64,000 nt of DNA from Microbacterium maritypicum MF109 (GTDB taxonomy: Bacteria; Actinomycetota; Actinomycetes; Actinomycetales; Microbacteriaceae), in NCBI RefSeq assembly GCF_000455825.1, contig NZ_ATAO01000002.1:62001-126000 (forward strand), written 5' to 3'. This document shows, in pieces, positions 7,237-15,714 of this stretch. Positions within the stretch are counted from its first letter, which is position 1. Each line of letters begins with the position of its first letter. The position numbers and the translations under genes were made by a program. Under the pieces are notes generated by a model, which made no database searches, was not told where the DNA came from, and saw only the letters and a program-made list of their open reading frames with translations.

Positions 7237-8142
7237 ATGATCACACTGCTCTCTGCCCCGTCGAACCTCGGCCTGCGCCCGCCGGAGCGCGGGAGCGTGC
7301 CGGGCGCGGCGAAGGCGCCGGAAGCGCTACGCGATGCCGGCCTCTTCGCGCGCTTCGTCGAACGCGGTGCCTCCGACTCCGGCGTCGTCCTCGCCGGCCG
7401 CTACGTCGATGACGACGACACCCGGCCGGCCGGCCGCGTGCGCAACGAGAGCGCGATGATCGACCACTCCCAGCGCCTCGCCACGCGCATCGGCGCGGCC
7501 ATCGACCGCGGCGAGGCTCCCCTTGTGATCGGCGGCGACTGCGCGATCCTCCTCGGAGCGGGTCTCGCGACCGCACGCCGCGGCGGTGTCGGCCTCGTGC
7601 ACATCGACGGCCATACCGACTTCCGCCACCCGGGCAACAGCGACGAATGCGCGAGCGTGGCCGGGGAGGCCCTCGCCGCCGCGGTCGGCGCACACTGGCC
7701 GTCGATCGCCGACATCGACGGGCTCGCGCCCTACTTCCCGTCCGCGCACACCGCGCACATCGGTCACCGCGCCGACGATGAGGATCAGGACGAGGTACGT
7801 GGCATCCTCGGCAGCGTCACGCCCGCCGCCGATGTCACCTCTCTCGGAGCCGCTCGCGTGGGTGCAGAGAGCGCCGCCGTCGCCGGTCCCGCGTACTGGC
7901 TCCAACTCGACGTCGACGTGCTCGACCCGACCATCATGCCCGCGGTCGACAGCCCCGATGCCGGCGGAATCAGCGCGGCGGAACTCACCGCACTGCTGCG
8001 GGAACTCGCGCCTCGCGCGATCGGCGCCTCCATTACGGTCTTCGATCCCGACCTCGACCCGGATGGGCGCTACGCACGCTTGCTCGTCGAGGTGCTCACA
8101 GCGGGCCTCGGCGAACTGGGCACTCGGGTGCGGCGCCCCTGA
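7237..8142 (+). CDS. Ureohydrolase (arginase/agmatinase-like)
   Basis: The 301-aa protein has the three metal-binding blocks of the ureohydrolase superfamily in order: GGDCAILLG (family GGDHS), HIDGHTDF (family D-A-H-x-D), and QLDVDVLDP (family D-x-D-x-x-D-P), followed by DSPDAGGIS. Binuclear Mn2+ hydrolysis of a guanidino substrate is expected. GGDCAI replaces the usual GGDHSI, so the first metal-binding His is a Cys. That is seen in some arginase-like branches and leaves the substrate (arginine, agmatine, formimidoglutamate or another guanidine) open. The start at ATG 7237 has GGCAGGATGAG about 10 nt upstream. Confidence 0.85.
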   Translation: MITLLSAPSNLGLRPPERGSVPGAAKAPEALRDAGLFARFVERGASDSGVVLAGRYVDDDDTRPAGRVRNESAMIDHSQRLATRIGAAIDRGEAPLVIGGDCAILLGAGLATARRGGVGLVHIDGHTDFRHPGNSDECASVAGEALAAAVGAHWPSIADIDGLAPYFPSAHTAHIGHRADDEDQDEVRGILGSVTPAADVTSLGAARVGAESAAVAGPAYWLQLDVDVLDPTIMPAVDSPDAGGISAAELTALLRELAPRAIGASITVFDPDLDPDGRYARLLVEVLTAGLGELGTRVRRP

Positions 8143-8229
8143 CGTCGGCGCCTCTGACATCGGCGCCTCTGACGGCCGGGCTCCTGACGGCCGGACTCCT
8201 GACGGCCGGGCTCGTGACGCCCGGACTCG
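8140..8229. repeat. Six 15-bp tandem repeats starting at a stop codon
   Basis: Six degenerate 15-bp units (tgacggccgggctcc type) run from 8140 to 8229. The first three bases of unit 1 are the TGA stop of the ureohydrolase gene, and every later unit also begins TGA, in the same frame. No hairpin or gene is seen in the repeats. Confidence 0.85.
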
Positions 8230-8248
8230 TCAGAGCCACCGCCTGGAC

Positions 8249-9529
8249 TCACGCCTCCGGCTCGACGACGGGTTCGGTCATGACCCGCACGCGGGCGATG
8301 CGTCGGCGGTCCACCTCTGCGACCTGGATCGTGGCTCCGGGCACCTCCACGACGTCACCGACGACCGCGAGACGCCCGAGCTGCTCGGTCACGAAACCCG
8401 CGATGGTGTCGGATGAACCGCGCGGCATCGCCAGCCCCGTCGCCTCCTCGAAGTCCTGCAGGTTGAGGCGTCCGTCGATGCCGTCGTCCGCAGAGATGAA
8501 CACCTCGGCGTCGTACTCATCGAAGATCTCGCCGACGACTTCCTCCACGAGGTCTTCCAGGGTGACCAGACCGTCCGTGCCGCCGTACTCGTCGACGACC
8601 ACCGCGATGTGGTGGCCCTCCGCCCGCATGCGGGTCAGAGTCGGCAGCACGCGCGCAGTCGAGGGGATGTAGGGAATGTCGCGCATCAGCGCGCTCAGCG
8701 GACGCTCCGGGTCGTCGGATGCGGCCTCGAACAGATCACGCACGTGCACGAATCCGGTGATGTCGTCGATCGAGGTCTCCGAGACCGGGTAACGCGAGAA
8801 GGGAAGGTCGCGCACCTGCGCCATCACCTCGCCGACGCTCGCGGCCTCATCGAGGGCGACGACCTCGGGGCGCGGTCGCATGACCTCGCTGACCTGGCGC
8901 CCACGGAGGGAGAGCACATCATCGAGGATGCGCCGTTCGTCATCGGGCAGCCCCTGATGGCTCGCCACGATGTCGCGCACCTCCTCGTCGGTCATCTCGT
9001 CGCTCGTCTTGTGCGGATCTCCCCCGAGCACTCGGACGAGGGCGTTCGTCGAGACCGAGAGCAGCCAGATCACCGGCCGCATGACCGTCGCGAACCCGTT
9101 GAGGGCAGGCGCGACCGCGTAGGCGAACTGGGCATTTCTCTGGATCGCCAGACGCTTGGGCACGAGTTCGCCGAGCACCAGCGACAGGTAGGCGATCACC
9201 AGCGTGAGCACGAGGGTCGCGACGGTGAGGGCGAGAGCGGGGGCGAGACCCCATGACTCGAGCACCGGCGCCAGCGACGGCGCGATCGATGTCGCTCCGT
9301 ATGCCGCCGAGGCGAACCCGGCCACGGTCACACCGATCTGCACCGCCGAGAGGAACGTGTTGGGGTTGCGGGCGAGGGCGGCGACCTTCGCACCGCGCCG
9401 CCCTCGTTGGCCGATCGCATTGATCTGGCTTTCGCGCAGCGTGACCAGCGCCATCTCCGTCGCAGCGAAGACACCGCCGATCAGCACGAACGCGAAGACG
9501 AGGGCGATGTTCCAGAGCAGGTCGCCCAT
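8249..9529 (-). CDS. CNNM/CBS-domain membrane protein (CorC/HlyC family)
   Basis: The 426-aa protein has an N-terminal CNNM (DUF21) transmembrane domain (residues about 1-190, with GGVFAATEMALVTLRESQI and a conserved GVTVAGF), a CBS pair (about 205-330, with SEVMRPRPEVVALDEAASVG and DEYGGTDGLVTLEDLVEEVVGEIFDEYD), and a C-terminal CorC/HlyC transporter-associated domain. Members act in Mg2+/Co2+ efflux or homeostasis and are often mislabelled hemolysins. The start is ATG 9529, directly after a TTG. It lies downstream of terC in the same direction but behind a hairpin, so it may be separately transcribed. Confidence 0.9.
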   Translation of the reverse strand: MGDLLWNIALVFAFVLIGGVFAATEMALVTLRESQINAIGQRGRRGAKVAALARNPNTFLSAVQIGVTVAGFASAAYGATSIAPSLAPVLESWGLAPALALTVATLVLTLVIAYLSLVLGELVPKRLAIQRNAQFAYAVAPALNGFATVMRPVIWLLSVSTNALVRVLGGDPHKTSDEMTDEEVRDIVASHQGLPDDERRILDDVLSLRGRQVSEVMRPRPEVVALDEAASVGEVMAQVRDLPFSRYPVSETSIDDITGFVHVRDLFEAASDDPERPLSALMRDIPYIPSTARVLPTLTRMRAEGHHIAVVVDEYGGTDGLVTLEDLVEEVVGEIFDEYDAEVFISADDGIDGRLNLQDFEEATGLAMPRGSSDTIAGFVTEQLGRLAVVGDVVEVPGATIQVAEVDRRRIARVRVMTEPVVEPEA

Positions 9530-9557
9530 CAACGGGCCGCCTCGTCTGTGGTGGGGT

Positions 9558-9583
9558 GAGCGCCCGGGACGAACCGGGCGCTC
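9558..9583. terminator. Hairpin after terC
   Basis: A perfect 10-bp GC-rich stem (gagcgcccgg and ccgggcgctc) with a 6-nt loop, 41 nt past the terC stop and before the CNNM gene. There is no clear U-run. Confidence 0.6.
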
Positions 9584-9623
9584 GTACTGTCAGAATCCGA
9601 AGAGTCAGAACAGCGCTGCGCGC

Positions 9624-10646
9624 TCAAGAGTGCTCCTTCTTGGTGGTGGTGTCGGCGGATGAGATGTCGTGGGAGGTGTCGCCCGGTGCACGGCGCGTCT
9701 TGATGAGGCTCGCCACCGTGGCGACCGCGATGGTCGCGCCGATGAACAGCAGCGAGAACCAGATCGGGATCTCCGGCGCCCACTCGACGCCCTGGCCGCC
9801 GTTGATGAACGGCAGCTCGTTGACGTGCAGAGCGTGCAGGACCAGCTTGACGCCGATGAATCCGAGGATGACGGCGAGTCCCTGCGCCAGGTAGACGAGG
9901 CGCTCGAGCAGACCGCCGATGAGGAAGTACAGCTGTCGCAGTCCCATGAGCGCGAAGGCGTTCGCCGTGAAGACGATGTAGGCCTGGTCGGTCAGGCCGT
10001 AGATGGCGGGGATCGAGTCGACCGCGAACACCAGGTCGATGAAGCCGATCGCGATGATGGTGAGGAGCATCGGCGTGACGAAGCGCTTGCCGTTCTTCAC
10101 GACCGTGAGCCGGTCGCCGTTGTACTCGTCGCTGACGGGCAGGTGCCGACGGACGAACGTCATGAAGCGCCCGTTCGCGGGGTTGCTCTCGTGGTTGCTG
10201 AACGCCTGACGGTAGGCGAGCACCAACAGCAGAGCGCCGAACAGGTAGAAGATCCACGAGAAGTTCTCGATGAGCGTCGCGCCGACGGCGATGAAGATGC
10301 CGCGCAGGATCAACGCGATCACGATGCCGATCATCAGCACCTTCTGCTGGTACTTCTTCGGCACGGCGAAACCCGTCATCACGATGAGGAAGACGAACAG
10401 GTTGTCGATCGACAGGGCCTTCTCGGTGAGGTATCCGGCGAAGTACTCGCCGCCGAACGTCCACCCGGAGAAGACGCCGATACCCACACCGAACAGCAGC
10501 GCGAGGCTGATGTAGAAGATCGACCAGCGCGCCGATTCCGCGATCGTCGGCTCGTGCGGTGTGCGCACGTGAGCGAAGAACTCGTAGACGAAGAAGGCGA
10601 TCGTGACCGCGATCGTGATGATCCAGATCAGAGGGGTGATATCCAA
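9624..10646 (-). CDS. TerC-family membrane protein (Alx/MeeF-like)
   Basis: The 340-aa polytopic protein (about nine membrane helices) has the family motifs FFAGYLTEKALSIDNLFVFL and GFIDLVFAVDSIPAI, each with the acidic residues conserved in TerC/Alx. It has a hydrophilic tail (SSADTTTKKEHS). Family members export manganese or help load exported metalloproteins; the name refers to tellurite resistance, but no ter operon is here. The start is TTG 10646 with GGAG 7 nt upstream; this gives MDITPLIW, the usual N terminus. The upstream RNA looks like a yybP-ykoY riboswitch, so Mn2+ control is likely. Confidence 0.92.
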   Translation of the reverse strand: MDITPLIWIITIAVTIAFFVYEFFAHVRTPHEPTIAESARWSIFYISLALLFGVGIGVFSGWTFGGEYFAGYLTEKALSIDNLFVFLIVMTGFAVPKKYQQKVLMIGIVIALILRGIFIAVGATLIENFSWIFYLFGALLLVLAYRQAFSNHESNPANGRFMTFVRRHLPVSDEYNGDRLTVVKNGKRFVTPMLLTIIAIGFIDLVFAVDSIPAIYGLTDQAYIVFTANAFALMGLRQLYFLIGGLLERLVYLAQGLAVILGFIGVKLVLHALHVNELPFINGGQGVEWAPEIPIWFSLLFIGATIAVATVASLIKTRRAPGDTSHDISSADTTTKKEHS

Positions 10647-10699
10647 ATGCGGACTCCAGACTCGGGGTACGACAGTACCGCCAAAGTCTTCTCCATTCC

Positions 10700-10790
10700 A
10701 TGGAACATGGAACCGGTGGCCCGGGATGCGACGTGCATCCGTAATGACGACCCCACCGTGTCGGAGTACTCCCCTTGGGTGTCTTCAGAT
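10700..10790 (-). ncRNA. yybP-ykoY-type manganese riboswitch upstream of terC
   Basis: Read on the - strand, the leader contains AAGGGGAGTA-CTCC (10776-10763), GTCGTCATTACGG (near 10752-10738), a stem gatgc...gcatc, and GGCCACCGG (near 10719-10711). These match the conserved parts of the yybP-ykoY motif (GGGGAGUA in loop 1, GUCGUCA in loop 3) as I remember them. Riboswitches of this class sense Mn2+ and very often control TerC/Alx genes. The boundaries are approximate. Confidence 0.75.
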
Positions 10791-10963
10791 TAGGAGAAGA
10801 CCCTTTGCTCTTCCTGTGGATCTGCCGATAACGTCACGCCCCGAGAGAGAACGGCATATCGGGTTTCGACGCGTGAATCAGTAACATTTCACGTATTACC
10901 CGTCTATCCCTTTTCGGTCGCGTCCGATGCTGCGGAGCGTCACCCGACCAGACAGGAGCCGCG

Positions 10964-12520
10964 ATGCCGCACGCCAGCGATGATGCCGCCGAGAAGCCGG
11001 GCGCCCGAGACCGGGCCCCTGATCTCGAGAACGACCGCGAGAGGCTCGGCGACGTGTCGACGTCGGTCCAGGACTTCGCACACGAGCAGACCGGGTATCA
11101 CACCTCTCTCAAGGCGCGGCATCTGCAGATGATCGCCATCGGCGGAGCGATCGGCACCGGCCTCTTCATGGGAGCGGGGGGACGACTGCACACGGCCGGC
11201 CCCCTGCTCGCTGTCTCCTACCTGATCTGCGGTGTCTTCGCGTTCTTCATCCTCCGAGCGCTCGGCGAGCTGGTGCTCCACCGGCCGTCATCCGGATCGT
11301 TCATCTCCTACGCTCGCGAGTTCTACGGCGAGAAGCTGGCCTTCGCCGCAGGGTGGCTCTACCTGCTGAATTGGGGCATGGTCGCGATCGTCGACTCGAC
11401 GGCCGTCGCACTGTACGTGCATTACTGGTCGGCGTTCGACGTCGTGCCCCAGTGGCTGCTCGCCCTGGTCGCGCTGGTGGTGGTGGTCGGACTCAACCTC
11501 GTCTCGGTCCGCCTGTTCGGCGAGATGGAGTTCTGGTTCTCGATCATCAAGGTCGCCGCTCTCGTCGCCTTCCTCCTCATCGGCATCGTGGTCCTCGCCG
11601 CGGGCTGGGAGACAGATCAGGGACCGACGGGATTGCAGATGCTCAGCGAGAACGGAGGCTTCAGTCCCGAAGGCGTGCTTCCCGCGGTCATCGTCATGCA
11701 GGGCGTCGTGTTCGCCTACGCCTCGATCGAACTGATCGGTACAGCTGCCGGCGAGACCGAGAATCCGGCCAAGCTCGTACCTCGAGCCGTCAACTCCGTG
11801 ATCCTGCGGATCGGCGTCTTCTACGTGGGGTCGGTGCTCCTGCTCGCACTCCTGCTCCCGTATACGGTCTACCGAGCCGGGGAGAGTCCTTTCGTGACCT
11901 TCTTCACCCACATCAGCGGCCCGGAGATCGGGGCGATCGCCGGGAGCGCCATGAACTTCGTCGTGATCACCGCCGCGATCTCCGGGCTCAACGCAGGCCT
12001 GTACTCGACCGGCCGCGTCTTCCATTCCCTCGCCGCCTCCGGTGCGGCCCCGAAGGTCGCCGGGCTGATGAGCAGGCGTGGTGTCCCGGTCGCCGGAATC
12101 CTCTTCACCGCAGGGTTCGCCCTGATCGGGGTCCTGCTCAATCTCGCGGTTCCCGACGACGCCTTCGAGATCGTGCTGAACATGTCGGCGCTGGGCATCA
12201 TCGCCGCGTGGGCGACGATCATCCTGTGCCAACTGCGCCTCCGCTCCTGGGCGTTGCAGGGACGCATCGTGCGGCCGTCGTTCCGACTGTTCGGGGCGCC
12301 GTTCACGTCCTACCTCACCCTCGCCTTCCTGGCGTCGGTGATCGTCCTCATGGCGTTCGACTACCCCACCGGAACCTGGACCGTTGGCACGCTGATCGTC
12401 ATCGTCCCCGCACTGATCGGCGGCTGGTTCCTCGCCCGGCGAAGGATCAGCGAGGTTCAGGCGCTGCGACGGGGTGCGAACTTCACGCCTGAACCGACGG
12501 AGACGTCCGACTCGGCCTGA
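10964..12520 (+). CDS. Amino-acid permease (APC superfamily, AnsP/GabP-like)
   Basis: The 518-aa transporter has 12 predicted membrane helices. After a hydrophilic N terminus of about 45 residues comes the AAT-family signature [20 protein letters not shown], then [13 protein letters not shown] and [20 protein letters not shown], and later [20 protein letters not shown]. This pattern is that of asparagine/GABA/aromatic amino-acid permeases of Gram-positive bacteria; AnsP-like (L-asparagine) is the best guess, but the substrate is uncertain. It is transcribed alone, divergent from terC across a 300-bp region that also holds the terC riboswitch. Confidence 0.88.
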   Translation: MPHASDDAAEKPGARDRAPDLENDRERLGDVSTSVQDFAHEQTGYHTSLKARHLQMIAIGGAIGTGLFMGAGGRLHTAGPLLAVSYLICGVFAFFILRALGELVLHRPSSGSFISYAREFYGEKLAFAAGWLYLLNWGMVAIVDSTAVALYVHYWSAFDVVPQWLLALVALVVVVGLNLVSVRLFGEMEFWFSIIKVAALVAFLLIGIVVLAAGWETDQGPTGLQMLSENGGFSPEGVLPAVIVMQGVVFAYASIELIGTAAGETENPAKLVPRAVNSVILRIGVFYVGSVLLLALLLPYTVYRAGESPFVTFFTHISGPEIGAIAGSAMNFVVITAAISGLNAGLYSTGRVFHSLAASGAAPKVAGLMSRRGVPVAGILFTAGFALIGVLLNLAVPDDAFEIVLNMSALGIIAAWATIILCQLRLRSWALQGRIVRPSFRLFGAPFTSYLTLAFLASVIVLMAFDYPTGTWTVGTLIVIVPALIGGWFLARRRISEVQALRRGANFTPEPTETSDSA

Positions 12521-12542
12521 GCGAGCTGCAGTCCGTTAGAAA

Positions 12543-12580
12543 CTGGATGAGTCCGCTGGTCCTGGATGAGCCCGCTAGTC
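12543..12580. repeat. 19-bp direct duplication at the gntR stop codon
   Basis: ctggatgagtccgctggtc (12543-12561) and ctggatgagcccgctagtc (12562-12580) are tandem copies with two differences. The second overlaps the stop codon of the GntR gene. The sequence then continues ctggat, a partial third unit. Confidence 0.75.
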
Positions 12581-13264
12581 CTGGATATCGGAGCGGATGA
12601 GCTCCTGTTCCTGGGCGCGATCGATGATGGCGGGGAGCACCTCGTCGAAGAAGGTGACGAGGACCGCGCGGGTCTTCACCGCATCACGCTCGAGGATCGC
12701 CTCCCGAAGGGAGACGACGAAAGCACCGACGACCTCCCAGTCGAATGCATCCCGCGAGTGCTGGCTGAACCTCCGGATCTGAGGCCCGAGACGTTCGATG
12801 ATCACGGCTCGCGACGCGTTGCCCTCGATGCGCGCGAATCCGGTGGCGGCCGCACGGAGCGCGATACCGAACCCCGCCACATCGCGTGCCTTCACCGCCG
12901 CGGACATCTCGTCGGCGAGCTCGGTGAGATAGACGATGTCGTCGTCCTGGATCAGGGGCATCACGTGGCGCACCGAGCCGATCCAGATGTCTCCGAAGAG
13001 ATCGACGGCGTTGCGGACCTGATCGAGATCGATCGGGGCGACGCGGGTGTAGCGGTTGCGCTGCATCTCGACGAGACCGTGGTCGGCGAGGCGGTCCAGG
13101 GCATGCCGGATCGGGGTCTTCGACGTGCCGAGGCGCTCTGCGAGCTCATAGTCTCGCAGACGTTCACCCGGGCGCAGCTCGCCACTGATGATCGCATCCT
13201 GCAACCGGTTGTACGCCTCGTCGCTCATCGACCTGCGCTCGAGGGGTCCGCCTGAGAGTGCCAC
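12575..13264 (-). CDS. GntR-family regulator (FCD-like)
   Basis: The 229-aa repressor has an N-terminal GntR winged helix (AYNRLQDAIISGELRPGERL, then LAERLGTSKTPIRHALDRLA) followed by an all-helical C-terminal ligand domain of the FadR/VanR type. Ligands of that domain are typically small carboxylates; none can be assigned. The start is GTG 13264, with GGAGG 9 nt upstream. It gives VALSGGPLERRSMSDE, like other members. An ATG at 13228 is the alternative. It is divergent from the transporter at 13368, and a small palindrome between them may be its operator. Confidence 0.85.
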   Translation of the reverse strand: MALSGGPLERRSMSDEAYNRLQDAIISGELRPGERLRDYELAERLGTSKTPIRHALDRLADHGLVEMQRNRYTRVAPIDLDQVRNAVDLFGDIWIGSVRHVMPLIQDDDIVYLTELADEMSAAVKARDVAGFGIALRAAATGFARIEGNASRAVIIERLGPQIRRFSQHSRDAFDWEVVGAFVVSLREAILERDAVKTRAVLVTFFDEVLPAIIDRAQEQELIRSDIQD

Positions 13265-13317
13265 CGCTTTTGTCCTCCACTCGAGCACGGAATCGCTGTA
13301 GAGCCTGAAGTTCTACC

Positions 13318-13331
13318 TACACTGCAATGTA
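13318..13331. promoter_or_regulatory. Candidate GntR operator
   Basis: TACA-c-TGCA-a-TGTA, a 14-bp near-palindrome with one mismatched pair, in the 103-bp region between gntR and the BASS-type transporter gene. Confidence 0.4.
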
Positions 13332-13367
13332 TCGCATCCGACGTAACGGGCGAGAGAATACCGGGTC

Positions 13368-14342
13368 GTGGAGGTGACCGTGCGCGCGTTCACGGCATGG
13401 GGAGAACGGCATCAGGTGACGCTGTACCTGGCGTCGATCGCGGTCGGCGCCGTCGTCGGCCTCCTCTCCCCCTCGACGGCACCGGTGTGGGAGTCGGCGG
13501 TCACCCCGCTCCTCGGCGTTCTGCTGTTCGCGACGTTCCTGGGCGTGCCGTTCGCGCACATCGGACGGGCATTCGTCGACTGGCGCTTCCTCGGCACGCT
13601 TCTGCTCCTGAACTTCGTGGTGGTGCCGGCGCTGGCTTTCGGCGTGAGCAGAGTGGTGGCGGCCGATGAGGCGATCCTGCTGGGGGTGCTTCTCGTGCTG
13701 CTCACCCCGTGCGTCGACTACGTGATCGTGTTCACGGGCCTGGCGGGCGGCGACCGCTCCCGGCTTCTGGCCGCGACACCGCTGCTCATGCTGCTGCAGA
13801 TGCTGCTGCTCCCCGTCTACCTCTCCCTCTTCCTCGGCACCGATGCGATGAGCGTCGTCGACCCGCGCCCGTTCATCGACGCGTTCCTGCTGCTGATCGC
13901 ACTGCCGCTCGCACTCGCCGCACTGACCCAAGTGCTGACCAGGAGGTTCACCTCGGCCCGCGTGATCGAACGCGGTTCCGCCACGGCGATGGTGCCGCTG
14001 ATGATGCTCACCCTCGCGGCCGTCGTCGCTTCGCAGGTGTTCGCCGTTGGCGGCGCGTGGGGGCGCCTGTTCCTCACGGTGCCGGTCTTCGCGATCTTCG
14101 CCGTGATCGCCGCGCCCCTCGGCGCAGTCCTCGCGCGGGTCGCCGGCCTGGACACGCCGGGCCGCCGCGCGGTCGTCTTCAGCGGTGTCACGCGCAACTC
14201 TCTCGTCGTGCTCCCGCTCGCTCTGGCCCTGCCCGACGCGTTCACGCTCACGCCGCTCGTCGTCGTCACCCAGACGATGGTGGAGCTGATCGTCATGGTG
14301 GCGATGGTCGCTGTGATCCCACGCCTGATCAGGCAGCGTTGA
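13368..14342 (+). CDS. BASS/ACR3-like transporter
   Basis: The 324-aa membrane protein has about ten helices with the bile-acid:sodium symporter fold pattern. It has an LLLNFVVVPALAF segment, LTPCVDYVIVFTGLAGGDRS (a TPC motif like the essential Cys of ACR3 arsenite exporters in a T-x-P-C context), and FSGVTRNSLVVLPLALALP (compare GxxRN in ACR3). It is often annotated as an arsenic-resistance protein, but no arsR or arsC gene lies next to it and the neighbouring regulator is GntR-type, so the substrate is open. The start is GTG 13368; GTG 13380 is an alternative. Confidence 0.75.
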   Translation: MEVTVRAFTAWGERHQVTLYLASIAVGAVVGLLSPSTAPVWESAVTPLLGVLLFATFLGVPFAHIGRAFVDWRFLGTLLLLNFVVVPALAFGVSRVVAADEAILLGVLLVLLTPCVDYVIVFTGLAGGDRSRLLAATPLLMLLQMLLLPVYLSLFLGTDAMSVVDPRPFIDAFLLLIALPLALAALTQVLTRRFTSARVIERGSATAMVPLMMLTLAAVVASQVFAVGGAWGRLFLTVPVFAIFAVIAAPLGAVLARVAGLDTPGRRAVVFSGVTRNSLVVLPLALALPDAFTLTPLVVVTQTMVELIVMVAMVAVIPRLIRQR

Positions 14343-14597
14343 GCGCCGCGACGATCATCGCCCCGGCGGACCGTCGAGCATTGTCGGGACGTACTCCAAC
14401 AGCTGCGTACGCTGATCGGGCTTCCGATCATGAGTCGCCGGGCGCCGTCCCGACCCTGAACGCGCACCCAGCTTGGGCGCGTACCGTCAGCACCAGCGAG
14501 CACAACTGAAGATCCGAACGCGACGCTCTGAAGGGCCGTTCGCGAAAGAACAACACCTCCGCCGCCCGCTCTGGGCGACGCCGGAGACGAGGTCATC

Positions 14598-15704
14598 ATG
14601 GACGTCATCCGTCCGACCGTCCACACCCGTCCGCGCGACAACGCGTCCCGAAGATCGAGCGCCTTCACCGAGTTGGCGCAGCAGGTACGCGAGCGCGGGC
14701 TCCTGCACCGGCGCTACGGCTACTACTGGACGAAGCTCATCGCCGCCCCGATCGCTGTGGGCGTGTGCCTGCTCGCGTTCCTCTGGATCGGCGACACCTG
14801 GTGGCAGCTGTTCACCGCCGCCGTCCTGGCGATCGTGTTCACCCAGATCGCGTTCCTCGGGCACGATGCGGCGCACCGGCAGATCTTCGTGTCCGGCCGG
14901 TGGAACGACTGGATCAGCATCATCCTCGGCGACCTGCTCGTCGGCATGAGCTACGGATGGTGGCAGCACAAGCACACCCGCCACCACGCCAACCCGAACA
15001 AGCTGGGCTCCGGTCCCGACATTGAGCTCCCCGTGATCGCCGTCTCCGCCGAGGCTGCGACGAGGCACCAGGGACCGGTCATCACGTGGCTGCGCGGACA
15101 TCAGGGCGTGCTGTTCTTCCCGATCCTGCTCCTCGAAGGACTCTCGCTGCACGCTTCGAGCGTGCGGCGGATGTTCGCGCGGGGCCGGCTCGAACGCCGG
15201 TGGGCCGAGATCACGTTCCTCAGCGTCCGCATGATCGGATACCTGGTACTGGTGTTCATCGTGCTGTCCCCCGGAATCGCCTTCGTCTTCCTGGCGGTGC
15301 AACTGGGACTGTTCGGGTTCTACATGGGGATCGCCTTCGCCCCCAACCACAAGGGGATGCCGGTCGTACCTCGGGACATGACCCTGGACTTCCTGCGGCG
15401 GCAGGTGCTGATGAGTCGGAACGTGCGCGGCGGCCGCTTCCTCGACGTCGCCATGGGTGGACTGAACTACCAGGTCGAGCATCATCTGTTCCCCTCGATG
15501 CCCCGCCCGCATCTGCGTCGCGCCGCCCCGATCATCGCCGCGTACTGCCGGGAGCACGACGTGCAATACACCCAGGTCGGCCTGTTCGCCTCATACGCGA
15601 TCGTGGTTCGCTACATCAACCGGGTCGGTCTCGGCGAGCGCGACGTGTTCCGTTGCCCGCTCGCGGATCAGCGGCTCGCGATCGGGGTGCCGCTGCGGTC
15701 GTGA
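14598..15704 (+). CDS. Membrane fatty-acid desaturase
   Basis: The 368-aa di-iron desaturase has all three histidine boxes: GHDAAHRQ (about residue 94), HKHTRHH (about 129) and QVEHHLFPSMPRPHLR (about 294), between four predicted membrane helices. Q-x-x-H-H in the third box is typical of the acyl-lipid (delta-6/delta-9-like) family. It introduces a double bond into membrane acyl chains, which in actinobacteria supports fluidity. The ATG at 14598 follows GGAGACGAGG. The 255-bp gap upstream (14343-14597) holds no supported gene. Confidence 0.9.
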   Translation: MDVIRPTVHTRPRDNASRRSSAFTELAQQVRERGLLHRRYGYYWTKLIAAPIAVGVCLLAFLWIGDTWWQLFTAAVLAIVFTQIAFLGHDAAHRQIFVSGRWNDWISIILGDLLVGMSYGWWQHKHTRHHANPNKLGSGPDIELPVIAVSAEAATRHQGPVITWLRGHQGVLFFPILLLEGLSLHASSVRRMFARGRLERRWAEITFLSVRMIGYLVLVFIVLSPGIAFVFLAVQLGLFGFYMGIAFAPNHKGMPVVPRDMTLDFLRRQVLMSRNVRGGRFLDVAMGGLNYQVEHHLFPSMPRPHLRRAAPIIAAYCREHDVQYTQVGLFASYAIVVRYINRVGLGERDVFRCPLADQRLAIGVPLRS

Positions 15705-15714
15705 ACCGCCGCCT

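Noticed and set aside
9624-10646. Tellurite-resistance operon
   Set aside because: Only a TerC-family gene is present, with no terA/B/D/E/Z genes; the leader looks manganese-related instead.
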